Below are positions 49,675 to 60,306 of a stretch of 64,000 nucleotides of DNA, piece by piece (the stretch's first letter is position 1; each line of letters starts with the position of its first letter). A model generated the notes under the pieces. It saw nothing but the letters and a program-made list of their open reading frames with translations, was not told the DNA's origin and searched no databases. Source of the DNA: Sphingomonas sp. R647 (GTDB lineage: Bacteria; Pseudomonadota; Alphaproteobacteria; Sphingomonadales; Sphingomonadaceae); assembly GCF_020177055.1 (NCBI RefSeq), contig NZ_JAIQXT010000002.1:584514-648513 (forward strand), given 5' to 3'. Position numbers and translations under genes: made by a program.

Positions 49675-51138
49675 TTAGCCCGCCGTCGCCGCTGGCAGCC
49701 GCAGCCGCACCATCAGGCCGCCGAGATCCTCGCTTTCCTCCAGCGTGACGGTGCCGTCGTAAATCTCCGCGACGTCGCGGACGATGGCGAGGCCAAGGCC
49801 GGTGCCGGGCTTGCCGGTGTCGAGCCGTACGCCGCGGTCGAAGATGCGGATGCGGTCGGGTTCGGGGATGCCGGTGCCGTCATCCTCGATCAGGATTTCG
49901 ACAAAGCCGGCCTCGATCCGTACGGTCACGAACACGCTGCCTCCGCCATATTTGGCGGCGTTTTCGACGAGGTTGCCCATGATCTCGTCAAGGTCCTGAC
50001 GCTCGATATGCGCGACCAGATCCTTTGGTCCGTCGGTGTCGATGCGGACATGGGGGTAGAGGCGGGCGACCGCGCGCTCGACCGATTCGACGCTGGGCCA
50101 CACGGGCGCGCGGCTGTGCGCGCTGCCGCGACGGCCGACCGCACGGGCGCGGGCGAGGTGGTGGTCGACCTGACGGCGCATCGTCCGCGCCTCGCGCACC
50201 ACCGTGGTCGGCAGGTCGTCGGACTGTGCGGTCGCGGCGTTCATGATGACGGTCAGCGGCGTCTTGAGCGCATGGGCGAGGTTGCCGGCGTGGCGGCGTG
50301 CTTCCTCGGCCTGGCGGTCGTTATGGGCGACGAGACCGTTCAGTTCTTCGACCAAAGGCGCGACTTCGGCGGGCATCGCGCCCTCGATCCGGGGGGTTTC
50401 GCCGGTGCGGAGCTTCTGGATCGCGATCCGCAGTTTGCGCAGTGGGAGCAGGCCGTACCAGGTCTGCAGCGCGGCCATGGCGATCAGGCCGGCGGCGAGG
50501 AGCAGGAAGCTGCGCACCAGCGTCTTGCGCAGCGCGGCGATCTGCGCGTCGAGCACTTCGCGCGTCTGGGCGACCTGAAAGCGCCAGCGCACGGGCGATC
50601 CGGGCAGGCGCACGTCGCGTTCCACCACGCGCAGCTTCTGGTCCATCTGCGTCGAATCATAGGAATGCAGGTCGAGGTCGTCATGCGTCTGCCCCGCATC
50701 GAGGCGGCGGTCCCACAGCGAGCGTGACGGGAACGGCTCATAGCCCGGGCCCGACACCTGCCAGTAGAGGCCGGAATAGGGTTCGAGGAAGCGTTGGTCG
50801 GACAGCTGGCGATTGAACGCGACCTTGCCCTCGGCATCGAGTTCGGCCGAGACGATCAGCGAGTTCAGCAGATATTCGAGCCCGTCGTCGAAATTGCGCG
50901 TGACCGCTCCGGTCAACACGCGATCGAGAGCGAAGCCGCCGCCAACGAGCAGCAAGGAAATCCACGCCGCCGCGATCAGGATCATCCGGCGGCTGAGCGA
51001 TCCGGTGCTGGGCGTGTAGGTGCGGGGAGCGGGGTCGCCGGGACGCGTTTCGATCGGCGCTGCCACGTCCTGCGCCGGCGTGCGGCGCACGAACGGGAAG
51101 GAGCGCGACAGCGTCAGGCCGGCGGCAACCTCAGGCAC
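49675..51138 (-). CDS. Sensor histidine kinase (PhoQ-like organisation)
   Basis: About 487 residues from GTG 51138, overlapping the response-regulator stop by 8 bp; the frame is open to 51177. Two transmembrane helices (MILIAAAWISLLLVGGGFAL and SFLLLAAGLIAMAAL) enclose a periplasmic sensor of about 150 residues. HAMP-like and DHp regions follow with the phospho-accepting His in NLAHALKTPLTVI, then N-box NLVENAAKYGGG, DDGTGIPEPD and GTGLGLAIV. The stimulus is unknown. It forms a cassette with a response regulator and a PepSY protein. Confidence 0.93.
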   Translation of the reverse strand: MPEVAAGLTLSRSFPFVRRTPAQDVAAPIETRPGDPAPRTYTPSTGSLSRRMILIAAAWISLLLVGGGFALDRVLTGAVTRNFDDGLEYLLNSLIVSAELDAEGKVAFNRQLSDQRFLEPYSGLYWQVSGPGYEPFPSRSLWDRRLDAGQTHDDLDLHSYDSTQMDQKLRVVERDVRLPGSPVRWRFQVAQTREVLDAQIAALRKTLVRSFLLLAAGLIAMAALQTWYGLLPLRKLRIAIQKLRTGETPRIEGAMPAEVAPLVEELNGLVAHNDRQAEEARRHAGNLAHALKTPLTVIMNAATAQSDDLPTTVVREARTMRRQVDHHLARARAVGRRGSAHSRAPVWPSVESVERAVARLYPHVRIDTDGPKDLVAHIERQDLDEIMGNLVENAAKYGGGSVFVTVRIEAGFVEILIEDDGTGIPEPDRIRIFDRGVRLDTGKPGTGLGLAIVRDVAEIYDGTVTLEESEDLGGLMVRLRLPAATAG

Positions 51139-51805
51139 CGGCCTCCGCCGGTTCCTCGAGGCTGTAGCCAAGGCCACGGATGGTGGTGATGACGTCGGCG
51201 CCCAGTTTCTTGCGGATGCGCGTCACGAACACCTCGATCGTGTTCGAATCGCGGTCGAAATCCTGATCGTAGATATGTTCGATCAGCTCGGTGCGGCTGA
51301 CCACCTTGCCCTTGTGGTGGAGCAGATAGGACAGGAGCTTATATTCCTGCGCGGTCAGCTTCACCGGGTCGCCGGCCTTGGTCACCTTGCCGCTGCGGGT
51401 GTCGAGGCGGATGTCACCCGCGATCAGTTCGGCGCTGGCATTGCCTGACGCGCGGCGGATCAGCGCGCGGAGGCGGGCGATCAGCTCTTCGGACTGGAAG
51501 GGCTTGGCGACATAATCGTCGGCGCCGGCGTCAAGCCCGGCAACCTTGTCCGACCAGCTGTCGCGCGCGGTGAGCACGAGCACCGGGGTGGTCTTGCCCT
51601 CCTTGCGCCAGCGGTCGAGCACGGTCAGTCCGTCCACTTCGGGCAGGCCGAGGTCGAGGACGATCGCGTCGTAATTTTCGGTCGAGCCGAGGAAATGGCC
51701 TTCCTCGCCATCGCTTGCGGTGTCGACGGCATAGCCCGCGCCTTCTAGCGTGGACTGGAGCTGGTTGCGGAGATTGGGTTCGTCCTCGACGATCAGAACG
51801 CGCAT
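51131..51805 (-). CDS. OmpR/PhoP family response regulator
   Basis: A 224-residue regulator with a receiver domain (acidic pocket VEDE, phospho-Asp D51 in IVLDLGLPEVDG, Lys in DDYVAKPFQSEEL) and a C-terminal winged helix (YKLLSYLLHHKGKVVSRTEL, TIEVFVTRIRKKLG). It would be phosphorylated by the following kinase. The upstream PepSY protein and overlapping kinase make a PhoPQ-like three-gene unit. Confidence 0.96.
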   Translation of the reverse strand: MRVLIVEDEPNLRNQLQSTLEGAGYAVDTASDGEEGHFLGSTENYDAIVLDLGLPEVDGLTVLDRWRKEGKTTPVLVLTARDSWSDKVAGLDAGADDYVAKPFQSEELIARLRALIRRASGNASAELIAGDIRLDTRSGKVTKAGDPVKLTAQEYKLLSYLLHHKGKVVSRTELIEHIYDQDFDRDSNTIEVFVTRIRKKLGADVITTIRGLGYSLEEPAEAGA

Positions 51806-51829
51806 CGTGTTTCCCTCTTTATCGCCGGT

Positions 51830-52141
51830 TCAGCCGCCGGAACGGCTCATCACCTGACCGGTGCGGCCGTCGACATCGACCCAGATGACGTTTCCATTGC
51901 GCAGGAACTTCAGCGTGTAAATGCCGGTTCCCGAATCGAAGTCGAAGCCGAGATAGCGGGCGCCCTGACGCTCCATCTGCGGCACCACCCGCGCTTCGAT
52001 CGCGCGTAGCGGCAACAGCTTGCCCTGCATGCGGCCCGCGCGCGCAGCCTCCTGGTCGCTGCGCCGATCTTGCGGCGCAGCGTGAACCGGGGCAGCGGCG
52101 GCGAGAAACGCGCCGAGACAAAGGACACCAAACATCTTCAT
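51830..52141 (-). CDS. Secreted PepSY domain protein
   Basis: About 103 residues from ATG 52141. Signal peptide MKMFGVLCLGAFLAAAAPVHA is followed by a PepSY-type unit (LLPLRAIEARVVPQME, GFDFDSGTGIYTLKFLRNG, VDVDGRTGQVMSRSG). PepSY domains bind or inhibit proteases or sense periplasmic conditions. Position just upstream of the two-component genes suggests it is a target or accessory sensor. ORF extension to 52273 is not needed. Confidence 0.9.
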   Translation of the reverse strand: MKMFGVLCLGAFLAAAAPVHAAPQDRRSDQEAARAGRMQGKLLPLRAIEARVVPQMERQGARYLGFDFDSGTGIYTLKFLRNGNVIWVDVDGRTGQVMSRSGG

Positions 52142-52263
52142 GACTTGGATGGCATAGCCCCGCCGCGTTGAACAGCCCGTGAATGCGGCCGAAAGGCGGC
52201 TGAAAGCATCGGGCTGCGCGCGCGGCTTGCCCGATGGGCCGCGTGGCCCTACCTGCCCCCGCC

Positions 52264-54042
<1,779 letters not shown>

Positions 54043-54043
54043 G

Positions 54044-54334
54044 CTACTCGGCTTCGTAATAGGCGCGGCCTTGGCGCCGGCGCAGCAGTCGCCAAAGGGG
54101 CGCACGCTCGATACTCTCCAGATCGAACGAAACTGCTATCGCCCCTTCCCGGATCGCGCTCCACTCTCGTTCCACGCTCTGTCGCTCAAGCCGCTTGGCA
54201 CGATCGAAAGCGTGCTCCGGGTTGCGGGCGAACACATAGCGCACCGCGATGTAACCGCGCATTTGCTGCCCATCGCCCTGTGGTGCGAAGTGATGAGTCA
54301 GCGTGGCGTCCAGGCAAACGGAGTAGCAAGGCAT
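54044..54334 (-). CDS. Hypothetical protein
   Basis: No family recognised. From ATG 54334 the protein has 96 residues (MPCYSVCLDATLTHHFAPQG) with a soluble, charged middle (ARNPEHAFDRAKRLERQSVE) and a basic end (RLLRRRQGRAYYEAE). Composition looks like a real protein. It converges with the ABC-F gene, stops almost touching. No clear ribosome site. Confidence 0.6.
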   Translation of the reverse strand: MPCYSVCLDATLTHHFAPQGDGQQMRGYIAVRYVFARNPEHAFDRAKRLERQSVEREWSAIREGAIAVSFDLESIERAPLWRLLRRRQGRAYYEAE

Positions 54335-54418
54335 CACGGTCTTGTGCGTGTGGACGCGTTGACGTTCAAGCCAATCCCTACGCGCCGGTCTCGATGAGAT
54401 TTCGCTGCCCCACCCCAA

Positions 54419-54440
54419 CCCCTCCCCTGAAGGGGAGGGG
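54419..54440. repeat. Short perfect palindromic hairpin
   Basis: CCCCTCCCC - TGAA - GGGGAGGGG, a perfect 9-bp stem just 3 bp past the stop of the diacylglycerol-kinase-like gene. Its pyrimidine/purine arms look like part of the element family at 48092 and 56714. Without a T-run it is only a possible terminator. Confidence 0.8.
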
Positions 54441-54443
54441 CTA

Positions 54444-55337
54444 TTAAGCCGGCACCACCACGTCAATTGCGCGTTCGGCGACGCGCACCGTTACCGGCAC
54501 GCGGGCGAGCACTTCGCCATCGATCGAAATGCTGCGGCGGGGGCGGGCGTCGAGTTTCAGCTCGGCGCCGCGAAACTCTTCGACCAGCTTTTCGCGGCCG
54601 CGCAGGCGAAAGAAGCGGGCGTACCAGTCCCATGCCAGCCGCCAGCGGTTGCGGCCGGTGACGACCTGAATCATCATGTCGCCGCTTTCGACGCTGGCTT
54701 CGTCGCTCATCACCACGCCGCCGTGGAATTTGCCGTTGAGGATGCGGACCTCGCTTGCCCACATGCGGTGCGCCCCGCGCGCGTCGGTGACGGTGACGCG
54801 GAACGGGCGGAAGCGGGCGAAGCACCACAGCGCCCAGGCGAGATAGCCGACGCGGCCCGCATATTTCTTGAGGTTATGCGGCACCGTCTTGCCGATCATC
54901 GGCGACAGGCCCATCGCCGCGGCGTTGGCGAAATAGTCGCCGTCGATCATGCCGAGATCGACGCGGCGGCGCTTACCGGTGGCGATCGCATTGATCGCGC
55001 CGTCGAGGTCGAGCGGAATGCCGAGCGTCCGCGCGAAGCTGTTAGCGGTGCCGAGCGGGAGCACCGCAAACACGACATCCTTGCCGACGACATCATCGAC
55101 CACGCCCGACAGCGACCCGTCGCCGCCGCCGACGATGACCATTGGCGCGCCGCTGCGGATCGCGTCGCGGACGGTGTCGTCGAGCAGGTCGGGGTCTTTC
55201 ACCGGATGCGCTGCGATCAGGCGGATGCCGGCCGCTTCGATCTTTTCGCGCGCCTGATCGAACAAGGCTTCGCCGCGCCGTGACTTGGCATTGACGATCA
55301 GCACGGCTTCGCGCGGGACGGGCAGGGTCGTTGTCAT
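54444..55337 (-). CDS. Diacylglycerol kinase catalytic-domain protein (YegS/LCB5 type)
   Basis: A 297-residue lipid-kinase-like protein. The nucleotide-binding motif is VIVGGGDGSLSGVVDDVVG near residue 70, followed by AVLPLGTANSFARTLGIP and LGMIDGDYFANAAAMGLSP. It ends with a beta-domain DARPRRSISIDGEVLARVPV. Such proteins phosphorylate diacylglycerol, sphingoid bases or polyprenyl-type lipids; sphingomonads make glycosphingolipids, but a sphingoid role here is speculation. Confidence 0.92.
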   Translation of the reverse strand: MTTTLPVPREAVLIVNAKSRRGEALFDQAREKIEAAGIRLIAAHPVKDPDLLDDTVRDAIRSGAPMVIVGGGDGSLSGVVDDVVGKDVVFAVLPLGTANSFARTLGIPLDLDGAINAIATGKRRRVDLGMIDGDYFANAAAMGLSPMIGKTVPHNLKKYAGRVGYLAWALWCFARFRPFRVTVTDARGAHRMWASEVRILNGKFHGGVVMSDEASVESGDMMIQVVTGRNRWRLAWDWYARFFRLRGREKLVEEFRGAELKLDARPRRSISIDGEVLARVPVTVRVAERAIDVVVPA

Positions 55338-55379
55338 CGCGCAATAACTGCGTGGGGGCTTGGAAGGTCCATCGCCCGA

Positions 55380-55868
55380 TCAGTAAAGCAGCACACGTTC
55401 GTCAATCTCCCGGAACACCGGCAGGTCGAGCGTGGCGGTGTCGGCCCAGCCGACATGGACGACATCTTCAAAATACCAGCGGTCATGGTGGCCGTCCGAT
55501 TTGGAGTTGCTGCGCAGTGTCACGCGCTGGCCAAAGGGTAGACGCACGATCCACTTGTCGAGATTGGGGCGATATGGGGTCTGGTTGGCGACGTTGAAGC
55601 GCAGCCATAGATGGTCATTGCCCTCCATCCGCGTTGCGACCGGGACGCGCGACTCCTCAATCTCACCGAGCGCACCATAGCTTGTCGTCGGCGCGAAGTT
55701 GGTGCGGCCTTCATAGTCGATCCGGTGAACCCAGCCGCGCTCGCTGTCATGCGGCGGATCGAATGGCAGCTCGCGCGGCAGGGCATTGCGCACGCCCGAC
55801 CAGGGCATCCCGCGCGCCGCCTTGTCCCAATGGATGTGGACATGCTGGATCGCGAGCCTGCCCCTCAC
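55380..55868 (-). CDS. Hypothetical protein coupled to DUF815-type ATPase
   Basis: A 162-residue protein from GTG 55868, overlapping the ATPase stop by 4 bp. No family recognised. It is rich in aromatic residues and His (IQHVHIHWDKAARGMPW, NDHLWLRFNVANQTPY, GHHDRWYFEDVVHVGW), suggesting a compact beta-fold soluble protein. The Gln/His-rich start and absence of a signal peptide indicate a cytoplasmic location. It may be a client or cofactor of the ATPase. Confidence 0.68.
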   Translation of the reverse strand: MRGRLAIQHVHIHWDKAARGMPWSGVRNALPRELPFDPPHDSERGWVHRIDYEGRTNFAPTTSYGALGEIEESRVPVATRMEGNDHLWLRFNVANQTPYRPNLDKWIVRLPFGQRVTLRSNSKSDGHHDRWYFEDVVHVGWADTATLDLPVFREIDERVLLY

Positions 55869-56674
55869 AGGCGCTTGCCGTGTCGCCCGGCGAGATCGAC
55901 GACATATTGCCAGGCGACGCGGCCCGAGCGGCTGCCGCGTCGGGTCGCCCAGTTGATGGCCTCCGCCGCGTCAAACGGCAGGCCGTGGTCGGCGGCATAG
56001 GTCTGGACGATCGCGACATAGGTGTCCTGATCGATCGCGTGGAAGCCGAGGCTGAGGCCGAAGCGGTCGGCGAGGGCAAGGCTGTCGTCGATGCTGTCGC
56101 GCGGGTTGATCGCGCTCGCCTGTTCCTCAAGGTTGCGCGGGATCAGGTGGCGGCGGTTGGAGGTGACGAACAGGCGCGTGTTCGCCGGACGCGCCTCGGC
56201 CCCGCCCTCCAGCAGCGAGCGCAGCGCGCGGCCGTCCGATGCTGCGTCGAAGCCTAGATCGTCGAGGAAGATGACGAAGGCGCGGGGGGTGTCGGCGAGT
56301 TGCGCGAACAGGGCGGGGAGCGTGTCGAGCGCGTCGGCCTGTGCCTCGACCAGCGCGATACCGCCGCCTTCGGCCTGAACGGCGGCGATCGCGGCCTTGC
56401 TCAGCGCCGATTTGCCGGTGCCGCGTGCGCCCCACAGCAGCGCGTCATGCGCGGGAAGACCGGCAGCGAGGCGGCGGACATTCTCGACCAGCGTGGTTTT
56501 CTGCGCGTCGATCCCGACCAGTTCGGACAGCGGTAGCGGCGCGAAGGCGCGGGCGGGCTGAAGGAAGTTCCGGTGCCAGACATAGGCGGGATGCGCGGTC
56601 AGGTCCGGCGCGGGCGGCGGTGGCGGCGCGAGCCGTTCGAGCGCGGCGGCGATGCGGTCCAGCGGGTCGGTCAT
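55865..56674 (-). CDS. AAA ATPase of DUF815 family
   Basis: A 269-residue P-loop ATPase. Walker A is LLWGARGTGKSALSKA near residue 80, Walker B VIFLDDLGFD, sensor LFVTSNRRHLIPRN, and a C-terminal helical region (GRVAWQYVVDLAGRH). The proline-rich N-terminus (LERLAPPPPPAPDLTA) is a linker. DUF815 members are widespread in proteobacteria with unknown function. It is followed by the 162-residue hypothetical in an overlapping frame. Confidence 0.92.
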   Translation of the reverse strand: MTDPLDRIAAALERLAPPPPPAPDLTAHPAYVWHRNFLQPARAFAPLPLSELVGIDAQKTTLVENVRRLAAGLPAHDALLWGARGTGKSALSKAAIAAVQAEGGGIALVEAQADALDTLPALFAQLADTPRAFVIFLDDLGFDAASDGRALRSLLEGGAEARPANTRLFVTSNRRHLIPRNLEEQASAINPRDSIDDSLALADRFGLSLGFHAIDQDTYVAIVQTYAADHGLPFDAAEAINWATRRGSRSGRVAWQYVVDLAGRHGKRL

Positions 56675-56713
56675 CGGCCCGAGGGCTAGGGGGTGGGGCG
56701 GGGGAAGGCAAAT

Positions 56714-56846
56714 AAATCCTCCCCGGCACGGGGAGGTGGACCGCCGCGAAGCGGTGGTGGAGGGGGCCCGAGGCAATGGAGTCCGGTGCCTCGGGCCCCC
56801 TCCACCAGCCTGCGGCTGGTCCCCCTCCCCGTTCCGGGGAGGATTT
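56714..56846. repeat. Composite inverted-repeat element, copy B
   Basis: Same architecture as 48092-48227. Outer arms AAATCCTCCCCGGCACGGGG and its near reverse complement; perfect inner 17-bp arms GGAGGGGGCCCGAGGCA / TGCCTCGGGCCCCCTCC; two small GC hairpins between. It lies between the DUF815 ATPase start and the PrsT-like stop, so both copies occupy intergenic sites only. Confidence 0.9.
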
Positions 56847-56849
56847 GAA

Positions 56850-58961
56850 TTATGCCAGTTTCGCCAGCAGCGCTTCGGCGGCGCCCTTGTCCGTGAAGCC
56901 GGGGGTGGCGAGTGCGGCGCGGGTTTCGGTCACGGCTTCGGCCTTGCGGCCGGCATCGGCATAGGCCTGGGCCAGTTGCCAGCGCAGCATCGGGTGGCGC
57001 GGGGCGAGGGTTACGGCCTTGCGCAGCAGCTCGATCCCGCCCTTGTCATCGCCGCCCTGCGCCAGCGCCCAGCCCATTGCGCCCGCGACTGCGGGGTTGC
57101 TGGGCGCGATGATGTAGGCCGCCTCGGCATAGTGCGCGGCGCGGTCGGGCTCGCCGGCGCCGGCATAGGCGAAGGCGAGTTCGGCGAGCAGTGCCGCGTC
57201 GCGATTGCCGATGCGCAGGCGGATCGCTTCGAGCGAATCGATCGCCGCGTCGAAATCGCCCGCCGCCGCCTGCCAGTGGGCGGAGAGCCGCAGCGCGGAC
57301 AGGTTGAACGGGTTTTGCGAGAGGAACAGCGCGAGCGTCGTGGACGCCGTCTGGCGCTGGCCCGAGCGGTCGAGCGCTTCGACGAGTCGCAGCATGGCCG
57401 GTTCGTCGAAGCGGATGCCAGCGGCGGTCTTGTACCATGGCACCGCATCGCCGGGGCGCTTGAGCAGCATCAACACGTCGCCGACCAGACTGGCCGATGC
57501 CGGGGCGCCGGGGTTGCGGCGAGCGACGGCTTCGGCGCGGGCGAGCGCTTCGGAGCCGCGTCCCTGCTCGATCAGGCCACGCAGCAGCGGGATCAGCGTC
57601 TTCGGATCGTCACCACCCGCCTTCGATGCAGCCGCGGCGAGGATCGGGAGCGAATCGTCCGAGCTGAACCAGTCGGGATTGTCGCGCACCGGCAGCGCCG
57701 CGCGGTCGAAATAGCGTGCCGCTTCGGCCCGCTCGCCGATCCGCTCATAGCCGCGCGCGACGAGGGTGAGGGAATAGGTGTCGGCGTCGCCGCGCGCGAC
57801 GACTGGGCGCAGCACGTCGATGCCGTTCTTCGACGCGTCGGCGCGGAGCAAGGCGGTCGCGAGCAGCTTGCGCGCGCCGATGTTCATCGGTTGCAGGGTG
57901 ATCAGGGTGCGGAGCTTCTCGATCGCGCGGGCATAGGCGCCTTCCTCCAGATCGAGCGCGCCGCCGAGCAGCAGGCCGCCGGGCAGCTGGCCGACGCCGC
58001 CGCCTGCGCGGGTCAGCAGCTGGCGCGCAAGGTCGAAGCGCTGCGCGCGGGCGGCGAGGACCGCCTGAAGATACAGCGCCTGCGGGCTGCGCGGGCGGAC
58101 CTCCATCGCGCGGCGGGTGAGGTCGAGCATCGCGCGCGTTTGGCCGGCATCGCCGAGCGTCGCGGCGTACTGGATCAGGGTGGCGTGGCGGTAGGGGTCG
58201 CGCTGCAGCGCGCGGTCGAACCAGGGGAGCGAGGCGACGAGGCCATATTGAGTGCGCACCAGTTCACCGCGCAACAGCAGCGCGTCGGTATTGCCCTTGT
58301 CGAGATCGACCGCCTTGGCGCTCGCCTCGATCGCGCCGACCACATCGCCAGCGTTGAAGCGGAAGCGGCCGAGTTCGGTCCAGGCGTCGGCGCTTTGCGG
58401 GGCGAGGCGGATCGCGGCCATCGCCGAGTCCTGTGCGGCGGCGAGGTTGCCGCCCGCGACATAGGCGCGGGTCTGGACGCGCAGGGCGTAGAGGCGGTCG
58501 GCCTGAGGTGCCTTGCGGCTTTCGACCAGCGCGCGGCGTGGGTCGCCCTGCAACAGGATTGCGTGCGCCATCAGCGCGTGGGTGCGGGCGGGCGCGATGC
58601 CGCTGTCGAGTGCGCGGCGCAGCGCGGCTTCGGCGGCGACGCCCTCGTCGAGCGCGAGGTTGGCGCGGGCGAGGGCGAGATGCGCCTCACCCCAGGCCGG
58701 GTCGGCGCGGACCGCGCTGAACGCCTGGCTGCGCGCGGCCGAGGCGTTGCTGGCCTTCAGATAGGCTTCACTGCGCGCCAGTGCTTCGCGCGCGGCGGCG
58801 GGGTCGGGGCCGTCGGTGATGACCGATTTGAACGCGAAGATCGCGACGGCGAAGGCTGCAAGGCACAGGCCGAAGACGACGGCGCGCCGCAGCGTGACGC
58901 CGCGCCGTGCGCGTGCTTCGCCCGATCGGCGACGGCGGCGGGGTTCAGGGCTGGAGGTCAT
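56850..58961 (-). CDS. TPR repeat protein, PrsT-like
   Basis: A 703-residue protein with one N-terminal transmembrane helix (LRRAVVFGLCLAAFAVAIFAF) and then about fifteen to eighteen TPR units (e.g. ALARSEAYLKASNASAARSQ, LALARANLALDEGVAAEAAL, AYADAGRKAEAVTETRAAL). It starts 17 bp inside the stop of the PrsR-like regulator, with GAAGG upstream. Exosortase-associated PrsT proteins are TPR lipoproteins of around 900 residues. This one is shorter and anchored by a helix rather than a lipobox. It may scaffold the exopolysaccharide or PEP-CTERM sorting machinery at the periplasmic face. Confidence 0.82.
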   Translation of the reverse strand: MTSSPEPRRRRRSGEARARRGVTLRRAVVFGLCLAAFAVAIFAFKSVITDGPDPAAAREALARSEAYLKASNASAARSQAFSAVRADPAWGEAHLALARANLALDEGVAAEAALRRALDSGIAPARTHALMAHAILLQGDPRRALVESRKAPQADRLYALRVQTRAYVAGGNLAAAQDSAMAAIRLAPQSADAWTELGRFRFNAGDVVGAIEASAKAVDLDKGNTDALLLRGELVRTQYGLVASLPWFDRALQRDPYRHATLIQYAATLGDAGQTRAMLDLTRRAMEVRPRSPQALYLQAVLAARAQRFDLARQLLTRAGGGVGQLPGGLLLGGALDLEEGAYARAIEKLRTLITLQPMNIGARKLLATALLRADASKNGIDVLRPVVARGDADTYSLTLVARGYERIGERAEAARYFDRAALPVRDNPDWFSSDDSLPILAAAASKAGGDDPKTLIPLLRGLIEQGRGSEALARAEAVARRNPGAPASASLVGDVLMLLKRPGDAVPWYKTAAGIRFDEPAMLRLVEALDRSGQRQTASTTLALFLSQNPFNLSALRLSAHWQAAAGDFDAAIDSLEAIRLRIGNRDAALLAELAFAYAGAGEPDRAAHYAEAAYIIAPSNPAVAGAMGWALAQGGDDKGGIELLRKAVTLAPRHPMLRWQLAQAYADAGRKAEAVTETRAALATPGFTDKGAAEALLAKLA

Positions 58962-60306
58962 AGGCCTTCATCAGGTCATAGAGGGTCGGGCGGCTGATCC
59001 CGAGCAGGCGCGCGGTGCCGGAGATATTGCCCTCCGCGCGGGCGAGGGCATGGGCGATGGCGCGGCGGTCTGCGGCTTCGCGGATCGCCTTGAGGTTGAT
59101 CGGTTCCGCGACCGCTGCCGGCGCGAGGTCGAGATCGGCGGCGGTGACGAGCTTGCCGTCGGCCATGATCGTCGCGCGTTTCACGCGGTTTTCCAGTTCG
59201 CGGACATTGCCCGGCCAGTGCCAGGCGTCGATTGCGTCGAGTGCGTCGGGGGCGAAGCTCTTCGTGGGCAGCTTCATCGCGGTCGCATGCTTGTGGAGCA
59301 GGTGGCGCGCGAGCAGGCCAGCGTCGCCGGGACGCTCGGCAAGGCTGGGGATGCGCACGACGATTTCGGCGAGGCGATAGTAGAGATCCTCGCGGAAGCT
59401 ATTCGCGGCGACCATCGCGTCGACGTCTTGATGCGTGGCGCACACGACGCGGGTGTCGACCGGGATCGGCTTGCGCCCGCCGATGCGCTCGATCACGCGT
59501 TCCTGCAGGAAGCGGAGCAGCTTGACCTGAAGCGGGAGCGGGACGTCGCCGATTTCGTCGAGGAACAGGGTGCCGCCCTGCGCCTGTTCGATCTTGCCCT
59601 CGGTCGTCTTCACCGCGCCGGTGAACGCGCCCTTTTCATGGCCGAACAGTTCTGATTCGAGCAGGGTTTCGGGAATCGCGGCGCAGTTGATCGCGACGAA
59701 CGCGCCCTTGCGCCCGCTCGCCTCGTGCAGCCCGCGCGCGAGTAGTTCCTTGCCGGTGCCGCTCGCGCCGAGCAGCATGACCGAGACATCGGCGGGGGCA
59801 ACGCGCTCGATCGTGCGGGTAACCTTGAGCATTTCGGGCGCGCCGGTGATGATCCCGCCCAGCGCATTGCCGCTCTCGGCGCGCGCGGCGAGGCGGCGGT
59901 TTTCGGCTTCGAGCGCATGGACGTGGAAGGCGCGCGCGACGATCAGGCCGAGCGCGTCGATGTCGATCGGCTTTTGATAGAAGTCCCACGCCCCCATCGC
60001 GATGGCGCGCAGCATCGATTCATGCGCCCCATGGCCGGAAGCGACGATCACCTTGGTATCGGGTTTGAGCGCGAGGATCGCTTCGAGCACTGCGAACCCC
60101 TCGCTGGTGCCGTCGGGATCGGGCGGCAGGCCGAGGTCGAGCGTGACCACCGCCGGCTCCTCGGCGCGGAGCAACGCGATGGCGCTTTCGCGGTCGCCGG
60201 CGGGCAGGATCTGATAGCCCTCATAGGCCCAGCGCAGCTGGCGCTGCAGGCCGGGATCGTCCTCAACGATCAGCAATTTGGGGAGCGGGGCGGGCTTGTC
60301 GGTCAT
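58945..60306 (-). CDS. prsR: PEP-CTERM system response regulator / sigma-54 activator, PrsR
   Basis: A 453-residue NtrC-type activator. The receiver domain has phospho-Asp D57 (VVTLDLGLPPDPDG); the AAA+ domain has GASGTGKELLARGLH, the sigma-54 contact loop HEKGAFTGAVK, and Walker B GTLFLDEIGD. The C-terminal Fis-type helix-turn-helix is NISGTARLLGISRPTLYDLM. The extra spacing in the receiver and the company of PrsK and a TIGR03013-type sugar transferase identify the exosortase-associated PrsR group. It overlaps prsK by 4 bp. Confidence 0.92.
   Translation of the reverse strand: MTDKPAPLPKLLIVEDDPGLQRQLRWAYEGYQILPAGDRESAIALLRAEEPAVVTLDLGLPPDPDGTSEGFAVLEAILALKPDTKVIVASGHGAHESMLRAIAMGAWDFYQKPIDIDALGLIVARAFHVHALEAENRRLAARAESGNALGGIITGAPEMLKVTRTIERVAPADVSVMLLGASGTGKELLARGLHEASGRKGAFVAINCAAIPETLLESELFGHEKGAFTGAVKTTEGKIEQAQGGTLFLDEIGDVPLPLQVKLLRFLQERVIERIGGRKPIPVDTRVVCATHQDVDAMVAANSFREDLYYRLAEIVVRIPSLAERPGDAGLLARHLLHKHATAMKLPTKSFAPDALDAIDAWHWPGNVRELENRVKRATIMADGKLVTAADLDLAPAAVAEPINLKAIREAADRRAIAHALARAEGNISGTARLLGISRPTLYDLMKAYDLQP

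Noticed and set aside
56652..58997. Plus-strand 781-codon frame
   Set aside because: It is the antisense shadow of the TPR gene and its flanks; no real domain.
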